Shown here: positions 28,448-38,726 of the stretch, in pieces
Position numbering within the stretch: position 1 is the stretch's first letter
Layout: the number at the start of each line of letters is the position of its first letter
DNA from: Doryteuthis pealeii
Lineage: Eukaryota; Mollusca; Cephalopoda; Myopsida; Loliginidae
Direction of reading: 5' to 3'
Assembly: GCA_023376005.1 (NCBI GenBank)
Contig: CM042148.1
Span: 69,458,739 to 69,522,738 of the forward strand
Length of the DNA stretch: 64,000 bases
The notes under the pieces: model-generated
What the model was told of the DNA's origin: nothing
Database searches by the model: none
What the model saw: the letters and a program-made list of their open reading frames with translations, nothing else
Made by a program: the position numbers and the translations under genes

Positions 28448-28487
28448 GAGAGAGGAGAGAGAGAGAGAGAGAGAGGTGGGGATTTCT
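27860..28487. repeat. (TA)n, (TG)n and (GATA)n complex
   Basis: (TA)n(TG)n(TA)n to 27990, then GATA arrays containing GTGAATAGACTGAGATAG and GTGAAGACTTAGAC-type interruptions. These are the reverse complement of the CTCAGTCTATTCACATC unit in the 1.1-2.9 kb arrays. Confidence 0.85.
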
Positions 28488-28545
28488 GCGGTTACTAAAC
28501 ACCGGTCCTCGAAAAGCCTGAGAAAAAAAGGATCCTTTATGTAAA
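28488..28545. repeat. Array-embedded motif, copy 1
   Basis: CGGTTACTAAACACCGGTCC, TCGAAAAGCCTGAG and ATCCTTTAT. Repeated at 29095-29150, so the GATA region contains a duplication of about 0.6 kb. Confidence 0.75.
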
Positions 28546-28774
28546 GATGTAAAGACTTAGATAGATAGATAGATAGATATAGTATATAGAAAGAAAGATA
28601 GATACATGTGGGGACTTTGATGTAAAGATAGGTACATAGATAGATTGATAATTGTGGACCCTTAGATATTGAGATAGAAAGATAGATGTGAACATACCGA
28701 TAGATACATATGAATAGACTGAGATAGATAGATAAGAGATAAGCATGAAGGTTTGGATAAAAAGATAGATGTGT

Positions 28775-28814
<40 letters not shown>

Positions 28815-28827
28815 GAGATAAAATAGA

Positions 28828-28871
<44 letters not shown>

Positions 28872-29094
28872 TAGATATATAGATTAATTGATTGATTGAT
28901 TAATTAATCAATCGAGACTTAGATAGATCGGGATTTAGATGTGAACAGACTGAGATATATGGATTGAAACATGGGAATACACTGAGATAAATAGATAGAG
29001 AGATGTGAAGACTTAGATAGATGTGAATAGACTGAGATAGATAGATAGATAGATAGATATTCAAAGTCCAGATAGATAGATTGATAGCTGACCT
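28546..29094. repeat. (GATA)n region, second half
   Basis: Repeats the order seen in 28130-28487 (ATAGTATATAGAAAGAAAGA, ATTGATAATTGTGGA, AAAGATAGATGTGAACA), followed by AG, TA and GATT tracts and more CTGAGATAG units. Confidence 0.8.
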
Positions 29095-29436
29095 TTTCCA
29101 CGGTTACTAAACACCGGTCCTCGAAAAGCCCGAGAGAAAAAAAATCCTTTATAATGACAAATAGCGATGATTTCCGACGTGTTAATAATTGGGCGTGTTT
29201 GATGGGAGGTGGGAAGAGCTAACCAACAAATCGGATAAAAAAAGGGGGCTAAATATGCTGATAGACAAATGAAGAAGGCAATGGAGCCTTTAACTGAAAA
29301 CACTGTCCTCGGTTGAATACCAAAGTATAATAGAGAATCACCCATGAATAATTAAACCCCTATGAATATTTGATACATTCTTTATTCTAAACCAAAGATG
29401 CCAGGGTTATATTATTTCTAGTGGAATATTATACAA
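29095..29436. other. Array motif copy 2, then unassigned
   Basis: 29095-29150 is the second CGGTTACTAAACACCGGTCC motif. 29150-29436 shows nothing recognisable. Confidence 0.5.
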
Positions 29437-29500
29437 ATCTGCCCTGTCAGCAGGACTTAAAATAGGTCGACTGTATCTTTCCAGAGGGAATACACCCTAA
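29437..29500 (+). mobile_element. RP600 end fragment
   Basis: TGCCCTGTCAGCAGGACTTA and AATAGGTCGACTGTATC are the reverse complement of the RP600 right end, about 60 bp. Confidence 0.5.
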
Positions 29501-29687
29501 TATTAGCTGTTCAGTTTTTTTTAAAAATAAATAAATAGGGGTAAAAAACAGCATTAAAACCATTTTTTAAGATTTCTAAGAAAGGGAACGTTTGATCTGA
29601 TTTATATTTATTAGGAACCGAGATGTTGAAGATACTGGCTCGCTGCTTATGAAACTTAACATACAAACACGTTTCGCACACTCAAAG

Positions 29688-29718
<31 letters not shown>

Positions 29719-29745
29719 TCTCACTCTCTTTTCCCCTCTCTCTCC
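29688..29745. repeat. (CT)n tract
   Basis: CTCTCT with occasional A and TTTT interruptions. Confidence 0.85.
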
Positions 29746-29769
29746 ACTCATTGAGAAACTAACATATTA

Positions 29770-29952
29770 GTCCACGGGGATATCCTGTTCTCATTCTGCT
29801 AACCATACCTGGGGTACAGGTGTTAAGCTGTGTTAATTATTTTTCTATGTTACTGCTGACTCTGACCAGGACTGAACCTGCAGTCTAGAGATAACTGTTA
29901 CTTAGAACTGTCTTAACCTAACTCCTTTATCCACTAGGCTATGTGTCCAATT
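29770..29952 (-). mobile_element. tRNA-derived SINE-F
   Basis: On the minus strand: ACATAGCCTAGTGGATAAAG (A box), GCAGGTTCAGTCCTGGTCAG (B box), then a body CACAGCTTAACACCTGTACC and GATATCCCCGTGGACTAAT. Single copy here. The head resembles that of the hammerhead-bearing element at 60433-60510. Confidence 0.6.
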
Positions 29953-29959
29953 GGATTAC

Positions 29960-30125
29960 GACAAGAAGGTTCCCGATAACGACAAGAAGGTTCCCGAGTC
30001 CGTGAAGGTTCCCGAGTGCGACAAGAAATACCTGAAGGCCTGAGGGCACATCGGCCGAAACATTGTACAGATAACAATGAAGATGGGGATAATAGTCAGA
30101 ATAATACAAATAATACTAATTATTA
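29960..30125 (+). mobile_element. Foldback (Penelope-like?) right arm
   Basis: Three imperfect units of GACAAGAAGGTTCCCGAGTC lead into AAATACCTGAAGGCCTGAGG, ACATCGGCCGAAACATTGTA, CAGATAACAATGAAGATGGG and AGAATAATACAAATAATACT. It matches the right arm at 17749-17842. The left arm is absent. Confidence 0.6.
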
Positions 30126-30177
30126 AGCCTCATCTAATTATAGGGAGTGGTCTTGAATTAAGAATTGTTATAAGTTA

Positions 30178-30265
30178 GATGGTTGGTTGGTTGGTTTGTG
30201 GTTGAGGGATTTTAACGGCAAATCAACTCGTCTAGGGTAATTTTATACCAAAGGTTAGGAATTAA
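30178..30265 (-). mobile_element. RP600 3'-end fragment
   Basis: GATGGTTGGTTGGTTGGTTT, GGGATTTTAACGGCAAATCA and GGGTAATTTTATACCAAAGG form the TTGG-rich terminus only; the remainder is truncated. Confidence 0.6.
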
Positions 30266-30586
30266 TATATGTTGTATGTCTATATTTACACTTTTGTAGT
30301 TAACAGTTTTAACGAAATGTTAACATCGTCGAGCATTGTACGATACATTGGATATTTTCCGTGTGGCGTCACATCAGTGAAGGGGGTCGGTGTGCAAATA
30401 AAACTGTTGAGAGTAAGGCCCCGAAACGGTGCACATTCTCTCCTGATGATCCCAAAACCAAATACATAACATATCAATAACAAACAAAACAAAAGAATCA
30501 TGGAATTGAACTTCTCGTCGGTTTTGCTATTAGAATGAGGAGCATTCTACAGCCGGCTCGCTTTATGGTGAGTTTCCTTTACTTAT

Positions 30587-30806
30587 TGTTATACCGGCCG
30601 TTCCTACAGTGGAGAATATACACCGGTTCTCACTATAAATAGTGAGACACCGAGTGAAAAGGTTGTACTGTTACCGTACTGTTACCGTATTGTTACTGTT
30701 TAGCGGCAAGCTAGCCGTTCTTGTACCTTATTGTAAATACACTTGTCTCTTTTTATCCCTACCTCGACTTGACTTCTTTTTTTACTGTTGAACTAACATC
30801 ACAACA
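30587..30806 (+). mobile_element. Solo LTR, 220 bp
   Basis: TGTTATACCGGCCGTTCC at the start and CTAACATCACAACA at the end (TG...CA), flanked by CTTAT exactly on both sides (30582-30586 and 30807-30811). It contains a TATA box (TATAAAT, 30634-30640) after a CCGG-rich inverted segment, and internal GTACTGTTACCG repeats. A 5-bp duplication and TG/CA ends are those of LTR retrotransposons. No internal domain remains, so it arose by LTR-LTR recombination. Strand is inferred from the TATA box. Confidence 0.75.
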
Positions 30807-30811
30807 CTTAT

Positions 30812-31173
30812 CAAGTAACTTTCTTCTTACTTTTGCATGGTATTGATCAGATTTATATTTTTTGGTATAATTTTATTTCTTTCACCAAATACTATCAAAC
30901 AAGAAACCTGAGGAACCTCTTTAGAAATACAAACCGAGAAGACATTTTAAATTTTCTAAAAAAGAAAACAAACAACCTTTTCAACAAGATATAACAAGAC
31001 ATAACCGAATACCTCCACATAACCACAACTTTAAAGACTGAAATCCATAATAACCTTTTTCTGGCATTAAATGACCCACAGCGGTGGATATGTCGTTAAA
31101 CAATACTAAAACACAAACGCAAACCCAAAAACTATATAATGTTTTCTATGTTGATATTTTCAATTAGATCTTT
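30812..31173. other. Unassigned sequence
   Basis: Mostly unassigned AT-rich sequence. CTGGCATTAAATGACCCACA and GGTGGATATGTCGTTAAACA (about 31060-31100) are a small RP600 3'-end fragment in the opposite orientation. Confidence 0.4.
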
Positions 31174-31185
31174 TATATTATTTGT

Positions 31186-31778
31186 TTGGTTTGGTTTGTT
31201 TTGTTTTACGGCATATCAACCTCAGTGGGTCATTTAATGCCGATAAAGTTTTGAAATAAATCAATTCTTAATGGATAATACAATTTTTTTATAAATACAT
31301 TTTTCTATTTAACCCATAGATGGGACCCTAACAGGTACTACCACTCCGGGTCAGAGTGGACCAGGGAGCAATGGTGATGAATGGGGTGCTCCACATTCCC
31401 AAACCTCCAAAACTGGAACCTCACCATCAGATAGAGTTTAACGTCATTCCCAGGACATGTAGACCCAGCCACCGCCTTCTAGCACCCATATGATAAAAAG
31501 GGGTTGGGGCTTGCCATAAGGGCAATAGGGTTGGGAAATCATATAGGTGCTAGGGCTTGACGTGACCAGCGATTGATCGGAGGGGGCCTCTCCGACCGCC
31601 CGTCTAGCCCAAAATAGGCCAAAGTGGAGTATTGCATGTCATGAACTGCTCATCCACCAGGGCTCTATCCTTAAGCATCACGGTCGCCAGCCACGGCCAA
31701 CAGGTGACCCATTGGGGAAGTCTTACCCCTCTGCAGAGGTGCAGTCGGTGCATTCTAACGCCCCAGGCGACAGGGCGG
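31186..31778 (-). mobile_element. RP600 retroposon, full-length (593 bp)
   Basis: TATATTATTTGT at 31174-31185 and 31779-31790 is an exact duplication. The element runs from TTGGTTTGGTTTGTTTTGTT to CCCCAGGCGACAGGGCGG. I assign the minus strand as sense because the TTGG end (AAACAAACCAA on the minus strand) behaves as the invariant, A-rich 3' end while the other end is lost in truncated copies. No protein is encoded. Confidence 0.9.
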
Positions 31779-31790
31779 TATATTATTTGT

Positions 31791-32106
31791 GTTAAAAAAA
31801 GTAGTTTCTGATGAGAGCTAAATCTCTAAATTCTATGAGGAAATGTCTGACAGTACAAGGTCTTTGACATGTTTCCCATTGTGGTTTTTGTTCTTGTTTG
31901 AGAATAAAGGAGTTCATAAGTCCTGTGAGACCAATGCGTAATCGGGAAATAATGACTTGTTCCTTTCTGGACTTTCTATAAGTTAGAGGAACGTCATGAG
32001 ATCTAATGAAAGAAAAAAAAATCTTAACGCTAAAAAAGGCAAGAAGCAGGTGGTATCCAGCAGAAACTGTCACGTCAATATACTAAGTAGGGAAGCACTA
32101 ATAGTG
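31791..32106. other. Unassigned sequence
   Basis: A minus frame of 93 codons (31792-32073) is present; I do not recognise it and it lacks clear coding character. Confidence 0.35.
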
Positions 32107-32392
32107 GAGGCGCATGGTGTAATGGTTAGAGTAGTAGGAAATGGACTTGTCGACACGAGTTCAATTCCTGAACGAAGCTGTTTGCATTTCACGTGGCGCT
32201 AATACTCTTGGGAAAGGTATGGATCCAATTATTCCTCCAGCTATGGGTAAATAGCAGGGCAAACTGGACTCTTTAACCAAGGCTAGGTAACCAGTTTAGG
32301 AGAAGGGAAACTCTGAATTCAAACCATTTAAACTCCGCTTAAAAAACTGATCTTGTGTCGCATTCTGCTCGTGTGGAGGGATTGGTAAATAA
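32107..32392 (+). mobile_element. SINE-B, complete reference copy
   Basis: GGAGGCGCATGGTGTAATGG and TTAGAGTAGTAGGAAATGG (A-box region), ACGAGTTCAATTCCTGAACG (B box), GGCGCTAATACTCTTGGGAA, CCAGCTATGGGTAAATAGC, GGAGAAGGGAAACTCTGAAT and TTGTGTCGCATTCTGCTCGT...GGATTGGTAAATAA. It abuts a reversed SINE-A. Confidence 0.85.
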
Positions 32393-32610
32393 GTCGTCGG
32401 GGTGACCTAAAGTCGGTATTAGCCAATCAGCGAGGGATTCTATCCTTTTTTCACTAGCGCTAGACCAAGGAGATTGTTTTTGCGTCTGAAGTGGAGCGCC
32501 ATACCTATCATCAGCTCCTTACTTTACCGCACAGATCCCTGTGCTACTCATATGCTGAGTTGGCGAGGGCTAGTATCGGACTAGGAAACTTGTGGTTTCT
32601 AGCTGAACAA
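32393..32610 (-). mobile_element. SINE-A
   Basis: Reverse copy; the head is at the right (AGTATCGGACTAGGAAACTT). The left boundary of the large duplicated block falls inside this element at 32574. Confidence 0.75.
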
Positions 32611-32964
32611 TTCGATACAAAATGGAGAAATAGGAGTAGAAAGACTATGTTGCGCCAGTATTCCAGGAGAGTAAGGCCATGATTATCAGTATTTAATATC
32701 TTTGCGTTTTACGTTAGAATGGAACGACACCTGTCACTATTTGAGCACCCATACCACGAGCGGTTAGAAAATACGATTATAAATTTGTAAGCCAACAATT
32801 ATGTCTTATTCAAACAAAACTGCAAACACTTATTTTTTTCTTTTCTTTTTTTTTCTTTTTAATGCGAGTTTGTGCATGTTTGTGCTTGACTTATACACTA
32901 GCTTGAGTATAGGATCATTTAGGGTCAGACGTGATGCAGCTAGACTTTGTATTCGTATACACTG

Positions 32965-32967
<3 letters not shown>

Positions 32968-33008
<41 letters not shown>

Positions 33009-33527
33009 AAAAATACCTTATTTAATTGAGTAATAAAAATAAAGTATGGATCAAATATAAGGTATTGTGATCTTTAAGTACTAGTTTAATTAATGGAAAA
33101 ATACCTTATTTAATTGAGTAAAAAAATAAAGTATGGATCAAATATAAGGTATTTGTGATCTTTAAGTACTATTTTAATTAATGGAAAAAATACCTTATTT
33201 AATTGAGTAAAAAATAAAGTATGGATCAAATATAAGGTATTTTGTGATCTTTAAGTACTATTTTAATTAATGGAAAAATACCTTATTTAATTGAGTAATA
33301 AAAATAAAGTATGGTCAAATATAAGGTATTTTGTGATCTTTAAGTACTAGTTTAATTAATGGAAAAAACCTTATTTAATTGAGTAATAAAAATAATCAAT
33401 ATAAGGTATTTTGTGATCTTTAAGTACTAGTTTAATTAATAAAAAAATACCTTATTTAATTGAGTAAAAAAATATGTCATCTTTTTACTCAATAAATAAG
33501 GTATTTTTTCCATTAATTAAACTAGTA

Positions 33528-33583
<56 letters not shown>
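32968..33583. repeat. (TA)n-bounded 88-bp minisatellite, 6 units
   Basis: Units start at 33007, 33095, 33183, 33272, 33361 and 33441. Text: GGAAAAATACCTTATTTAAT, TGAGTAATAAAAATAAAGTA, TGGATCAAATATAAGGTATT, GTGATCTTTAAGTACTAGTT. AATACCTTAT and ATAAGGTATT make each unit self-complementary. The last partial unit (about 33476-33531) is inverted. (TA)n flanks both sides. Confidence 0.9.
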
Positions 33584-33586
<3 letters not shown>

Positions 33587-33616
33587 AGACCGTTTATCAT
33601 TCTAGGGAAAATTATA

Positions 33617-33820
33617 AACAAGGTTCCTAGTTCTATACAGGCCATCGCCAACTCAGCGTATGAGTAGCACAGGGAATTTGTGTGGTAAAGTAAGGATGGT
33701 AGTATCCTGATAATAGGCGTGGCACTCCACCTTGGTCTAGCGCTTGTGAAAAGGGGATAGACCCCCTCGCTGATTGGCTGATACCGACTTTAGGCCACCC
33801 CGACGACTTTACTTTACTTA
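33617..33820 (+). mobile_element. SINE-A, head truncated
   Basis: Starts at the B box region (AAGGTTCCTAGTTCTATACA). A body deletion removes the CTCAGACGC segment. Ends CCGACGACTTTACTTTACTT. Confidence 0.75.
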
Positions 33821-33986
33821 TATATATAGTTGTGTGTCTTTAAAAAAAAAACTATGTCAACTTGATAACCTGACTCATTACTTCGATGATTACAGACTAT
33901 GTCTCGTGGGAAATAACGTCAAGAAGCCGAACACGTTGAATGGCTACAATTTAATTGATATATACAAATAATGCATAAAACTAGTA

Positions 33987-34120
33987 GGACCTGTGGATAT
34001 ACCACAGTAGGATAATTTAATTATTACAACGCTTGATATGTTTACTTAAGAGCTATTGCCTAATAGCTCAATATGTAAAAAGTATAATAATCTTGATTTA
34101 ACTCTCCGACACTCTTTCTT
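33987..34120 (+). repeat. Repeat K
   Basis: AGGACCTGTGGATATACCAC tip, TTACTTAAGAGCTATTGCC, CTCAATATGTAAAAAGTATA and TCTTGATTTAACTCTC. A second partial K (ATCTTAATATGTAAAAAGTA) lies at about 34400-34520 with the (TTTC)n and TCGATTGAAACAGATTAGCG end. Confidence 0.6.
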
Positions 34121-34569
34121 AAAACGGGATGTTGTGAAATATTTACATTGATTTGCTGATAAAAATCTGGGGGGATGTGTTTAAAATATCTACATTAATT
34201 TACCGACAAAAAACTGACAAAAACACGACTTGGAAAATATTTAAGTTGGACTGGAAAGATAAATATTACCAAAATATATTCCATAATTCACAATTTCAAC
34301 ATTACAAATAAAACAAATATGTGACTTCTTTCTTTTTTTCAGTTCATTTTAAGTTTACGTAGGGCATTTAAGTGACGCAAAACCATTCGGAATGTGCAAA
34401 ATATCTTAATATGTAAAAAGTATAATAATCTTGATTTAACTCTCTCTCCCACCCTTCTTTCTTTCTTTCTTTCTTTTTTTCTTTCTTTTCCTTTTTTCAT
34501 TACGTTCGATTGAAACAGATTAGCGTTTATTTTAACTTTCGTTTATCATTCTAGGGAAAATTATGATGT

Positions 34570-34805
34570 ATTCGGGTTAGCTCAGTCGGTAGTGCGTTCG
34601 GCTAGAAACCACAATACCGGCCCTCTCCAACTCAGCGTATGAGTAGCACAGGGATCTGTGCGGTAAAGTAAGGAGCTGATGGTAGGTGTGGCGCTCCACC
34701 CCAGACGCTAAAATAATCTCCTTGGTCTAGCGCTAGTGAAAAGGGGATAGACTCACTCGCTGATTGGCTGATACCGACTACAGGCCACCGTGACGACTTA
34801 CTACT
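34570..34805 (+). mobile_element. SINE-A with small head deletion
   Basis: GGGTTAGCTCAGTCGGTAGT head; the variable-loop/B-box segment is shortened (AACCACAATACCGGCCCTC), then a full body. Confidence 0.8.
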
Positions 34806-34842
34806 ATTCTAGGGAAAAAGGTCTAAGAAGAAAATGTGTCTA

Positions 34843-35085
34843 GTAGTATTAGTTGGTTTGGTTTGGTTTCTTTGATTAATGACATATCAATCTTTGTGGG
34901 TTATTCAATGCCAAAGCCACCGTTGGAGAAGAACAGTGTTGGTACTATTCAACCCATAGATGGAAGGATGGGGAATCCATACCTTTCCCAAGAAATTTAT
35001 CCGAAAGTAAGCATAATAGCGCGATTGGAGTTTGAACTTGCTTGCTTCGATACCGCAGTTTAGAACGTTAGTCACTACACCTTCA
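34843..35085 (-). mobile_element. RP600-like tail joined to SINE-like sequence
   Basis: TTAGTTGGTTTGGTTTGGTT, ATGACATATCAATCTTTGTG and TTATTCAATGCCAAAGCCAC (RP600-type 3' end). This is joined to ATGGAAGGATGGGGAATCC, ACCTTTCCCAAG and GGAGTTTGAACTTGCTTGC. The duplicate is at 46844-47035. Confidence 0.5.
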
Positions 35086-35490
35086 CTGCGATCCTACCGT
35101 AAGCCGCTGATGATTAGTTCATTATAATTGGGCAAAAAGACCCAGATTACAATAATAATAAGACAGCGTTAGCTGGTGCTCTTTCCTTGGAGTCTGAGTA
35201 AAAACAAGTCTCTTTAGGTCTCCAGGACTCTTCTGGCCTGTTAGAAACCGTGTCGCCATTATAAGGGCTCTCCAATCACTGCGATCCTACCGTAAGCTGC
35301 TGATGGTTAGTTCATTATGATTGAACACAAGGACTCAAATTACAATAATAACATGACTTTATTTGATAGAAAAGAGTTCTAAGGTGAATAGATAGTGAAC
35401 TTTTAAATATCCCTCATACAGGTAAAAAAAAATACCAAGAAAATTTGGTACACCGTGGAGGAAATTTGGTGGGCAGAAAGTTAAGCAAGT
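35086..35490. repeat. Repeat H fragments with LINE end between them
   Basis: CACTGCGATCCTACCGTAAG occurs at 35086 and 35277; the second copy continues to AAATTTGGTACACCGTGGAG and AGTTAAGC. 35158-35240 is a reversed LINE 3' end (AATAATAAGACAGCGTTAGC, GGTCTCCAGGACTCTTCTGG). Confidence 0.65.
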
Positions 35491-35704
35491 TAAAGGTTTT
35501 CTAAGGAAATAAACACCAGTCAGTTTTTAAGCATTTATCTTTCTCTCGTTTAACTTTTAAATGTCATTTTTTGGACAAGAGAGTCATTGGCAATGAAAAA
35601 TGAATGAATTACGAAAATTAGAATTAAAAAAATTAAGTGTAGTGTAACCACTACACTACAGAGACTCTCCAGCAGAAATAGTATGTATTTTCTTAACCCC
35701 TCCG

Positions 35705-35925
35705 CCACGGGCAGTATTTAACAGAATGCCAACTTTTGAGTGGAGTACAGCTGGTTTGAATTCAGTTCCTTCTCCTAGATTGATAATCTAACCAAGATTA
35801 AAGAACTCAGTTTGTTCTATTTACCCATAGCTGGAGGGAGAAGAGATGGATTCATTCCTTTCCCAAAGGCATTTGCACGAAGTGAAACGCAAACAGCCTC
35901 GTCCTTGATTTGAACACGAATCAAA
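35705..35925 (-). mobile_element. SINE-B
   Basis: Reverse SINE-B: GATTGATAATCTAACCAAG, CCCATAGCTGGAGGGAGAAG, CCTTTCCCAAAGGCATTTGC and AGCCTCGTCCTTGATTTGAA. Confidence 0.75.
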
Positions 35926-35929
35926 AGAT

Positions 35930-36602
35930 TTTTTCATTCCCATCGTATTCCTTTTTATCCTTACTTTTTTCACTTTTTTATCCATCTGTTCTTTCTTTCT
36001 TTCTCTTTTCTTTCTTTCTTTATCTTTTTCATTCATATCTTTCTTGCTTTCTTTTCTTTCTCTTTTTCCTTGTTCTCTTCTTTCTTTCTTTCTTTTCTTT
36101 CTTTCTTTCTCTTTTTCATCATTCCCCTTTTTCCGCTTTTCATTTTCGTCTTTCTTTCCTTTTTATCCATCTCATCTTTCTTTCTTTCTTTCTTGTTTTT
36201 TCGTTTTTTTTTCTCTTTTTCCTTCCCATCTTTCTTTCTCCTTTTCACCCATTTCTTTCTTTCTTTCTTTCTTTCTTTATTTCTTTCTTTCTTTTTTCGT
36301 TTTTCTTTCTCTTTTTCCTTACCATCTTTCTATCTCCTTTTCACCCATTTCTTTCTTTCTTTCCTTTCTCTTCATTTATCTTTTTCTTCCTTCTTTTCTT
36401 TTATTTCTTTTTATTCACTCTTGCTCTTTTCATCGTTTTTATCTTTTCTCCTTTCTCATTCATTCTTCCCCCCTCTCTCTCTTCTCTCATTTTGCTTCTA
36501 TCTTTTTCTTTCTTCTTTCTTTCTCTTTTATCGTTCTTTTTCTTTCTTTCTTTCTTTCTTTCTCGCAAACATAAATATATATGTATATTTTTATGCATGC
36601 AT

Positions 36603-36656
<54 letters not shown>
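35930..36656. repeat. (TTTC)n pyrimidine tract and (CA)n
   Basis: About 640 bp of CTTT-rich DNA ending in (CA)n (36606-36656). The long Phe/Ser/Leu and Lys/Glu/Arg frames on either strand are composition artefacts. Confidence 0.9.
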
Positions 36657-36658
<2 letters not shown>

Positions 36659-37006
36659 TACGTTCAATCTCACCCTAAATAAACAAACAATCCGGTGAAA
36701 ACGGATCGTACGGAGCGATTTGTTTTTGTGAGGTCAAATGACGTAAAATTTTTGACTATCTGCGGATTTCATCAAACCAGTTATGTATTTAAAAGAAAAT
36801 TAACCGAGCAATGTCAAGGCCGTTTTGCTGTCAGCATAAACATACACACCTTCCCGCGCATTTTCTCACGCTATGAAAGCGAGGCTGGAGCCAATTTGAA
36901 CGTAAAGAAAATATTCCTTAACGGGAAGAAAAAAAAAAGAAAATCTTACAGTAAATCCCCACTCCCCCACAAAAAAAGTGCGGTTGGGAGGACAGAGCGA
37001 AAGAAA
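36657..37006 (+). other. Unassigned segment with 106-codon frame
   Basis: The plus-strand frame 36695-37015 includes RSNDVKFLTICGFHQTSYVF and CQGRFAVSINIHTFPRIFS. It recurs in copy B (48660-48950) fused to a longer His/Thr repeat. I do not recognise it, and its C-terminus is low-complexity Lys/Arg. It may be chance or an old fragment. Confidence 0.3.
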
Positions 37007-37250
37007 GTAAAGTAGACTTAATGGCTTATTGTCGGTATCAGCTGGACAGCGAAGGGAGTCTATCCCTTTTCACTATCGCTAAACAGGGAGATCGTTTTTG
37101 CGTCTGAGGTGGTGCGCCATACCTACCATCATCTCCCAGCTTTACCGCACAATCCAAGTTGTGATACTCATGCACTGAATTCGATATGGGCGAAGTCCGG
37201 TATCGAACCCTGAACGTTGTGGTTCCTGGCTGAGCTAAACCGGCCCTTTA
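37007..37250 (-). mobile_element. SINE-A, complete
   Basis: Reverse copy with head at the right: CCGGTATCGAACCCTGAACG (B box) and CTGGCTGAGCTAAACCGGCC (A box in reverse). Confidence 0.8.
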
Positions 37251-37569
37251 ATTTCTTTACTTACTCTGTTAAATATCGACTTCCAAGGCTTCTTGTTTTG
37301 GGACTATTATTTCCGGACACACTTTCCTACCAATCATTTACTTTTTGCTTTAGGATAGTAGTTTTAGTGTTGCGGGGTCTCGAAGGACGTTAGTGGGGAT
37401 CAAAGACGAGATGAAAAGGTGACGACAAGTTCACATCAGGAAAAAAGAAAAGTCAGACGCGTGATCACAGAAAAAATACCACTCACTTTGTTATTGATGT
37501 ATCAACTTGACTCTGGACCGGTCACAAAAACACTTACCAAACATTCGACATCAGCAGAGGATGATCAAT
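37251..37569. other. Unassigned sequence
   Basis: No family recognised. Duplicated in copy B (about 49199-49529). Confidence 0.35.
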
Positions 37570-38062
37570 TTTTCATTCGAGTTTTCTTTCTCCTAGACAG
37601 TTGTCATACCAAGGCTAAAGAGTCCATCTATCCTATTGTAAACATAGCTGGAGGGACGGTAGACTTTAGCGCTAGTTTCGTGAATGTTCAATCCTCGCTG
37701 GTGCAACCACACTTGCGACCTTGGCTACATCTTACCTATGGCGAATAGGTTGGGTAAAACCTACCTTTACTTTGTACTAGAAGCTGCTACCCGACATCGC
37801 CTCACTAAGTTGGATCGCAGGAGTGACAAACGGACCTAGCGTGTATAAGAGGGATTTCACATGGCGCTAATACCATTGGGAAAGGTATGAATCCTACTCT
37901 TCCTCCAGCTATGGGTAAATAGTAGGGAAGACTGGGTTCTTTAACTTGGTTAGGCAACCGGTCTAGGAGAGAAGGAAAACTCTGAATTCAAATCTGTTGA
38001 ATTCCGCTTAAGAAATTGACCTTGTGTCATATCCTGCTCGTGCGGAGGGGTTGGTAAATATA
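37570..38062 (+). mobile_element. SINE-B/SINE-C mosaic
   Basis: 37570-37665 is a reversed SINE-B tail piece. 37670-37830 is SINE-C (GTTCAATCCTCGCTGGTGCA, CACTTGCGACCTTGGCTAC) with deletions compared with copy B. 37850-38062 is a plus SINE-B body and tail. Confidence 0.65.
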
Positions 38063-38069
38063 TAAAGAG

Positions 38070-38325
38070 GGACCGGGTTAGCTGAGACGGTAGAGGCGTT
38101 CGGCTAGAAAACCACAAGGTTCTTAGTTCGATATCGGCCTCGCCAACTCAGCGTATGGTAGCACAGGGACCTGTGCGGTAAAGTAAGGAGCTGATGGTAG
38201 GTGTGGCGCTCCACCTCAGACGCAAAAAAAATTCTCTTTGGTCTAGCCTTGTGAAAAAGGGGATAGACTCCCTCGCAGATTGGCTGATACCAACTTTAGG
38301 CTCACCGACGACTTTACTTTACTTA
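38070..38325 (+). mobile_element. SINE-A
   Basis: GACCGGGTTAGCTGAGACGG head, AGTTCGATATCGGCCTCGCC and complete body. Confidence 0.8.
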
Positions 38326-38327
38326 TA

Positions 38328-38425
38328 AGTGCTACGGGAATGCAAACAGCTTCGTCCAGAATTTGAACTCTATTAGCCGTGTTCATTTCCAAGGACGATA
38401 ACCGTTACGTAAGGCAATTAATTTG
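38328..38425 (-). mobile_element. SINE-B head fragment
   Basis: CAGCTTCGTCCAGAATTTGA and TTTCCAAGGACGATAACCGT are the reversed B-box and A-box regions. Confidence 0.6.
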
Positions 38426-38726
38426 TTCGTATTTCATTACACCTCTGGATTTTAATAGCCGACCACTGGCATCGAAAGGAAAACCACACCAATCCTTCAT
38501 TGAACGCCTGGGTGATTTTTAAATAAGAAAAACGTGTCTCTTTAATAAGGTTAAATTAAACCATGATAAATAGATTGCGAAAATTATTTTATTATTTAAA
38601 GGTTTATAATTTTGTTTTTCAGACCTTGGTTTATTTGCTGCGTCAGTGTTCTGCAGAATGATGCTTCATAGATCATTTACCATGAATTACTCTATTAACC
38701 CTTACAGTAATAAGAAAAATATGGCT

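Noticed and set aside
35910..36678. 262- and 202-codon Phe/Ser/Leu-rich 'membrane proteins', and counterparts at 47870-48626
   Set aside because: Translation of (TTTC)n pyrimidine tracts; not conserved between the two duplicate copies except as composition.
36695..37015. Protein gene conserved in both duplicate copies
   Set aside because: Conservation is only that of the recent duplication; low-complexity C-terminus, no recognised domain. Kept as unassigned.
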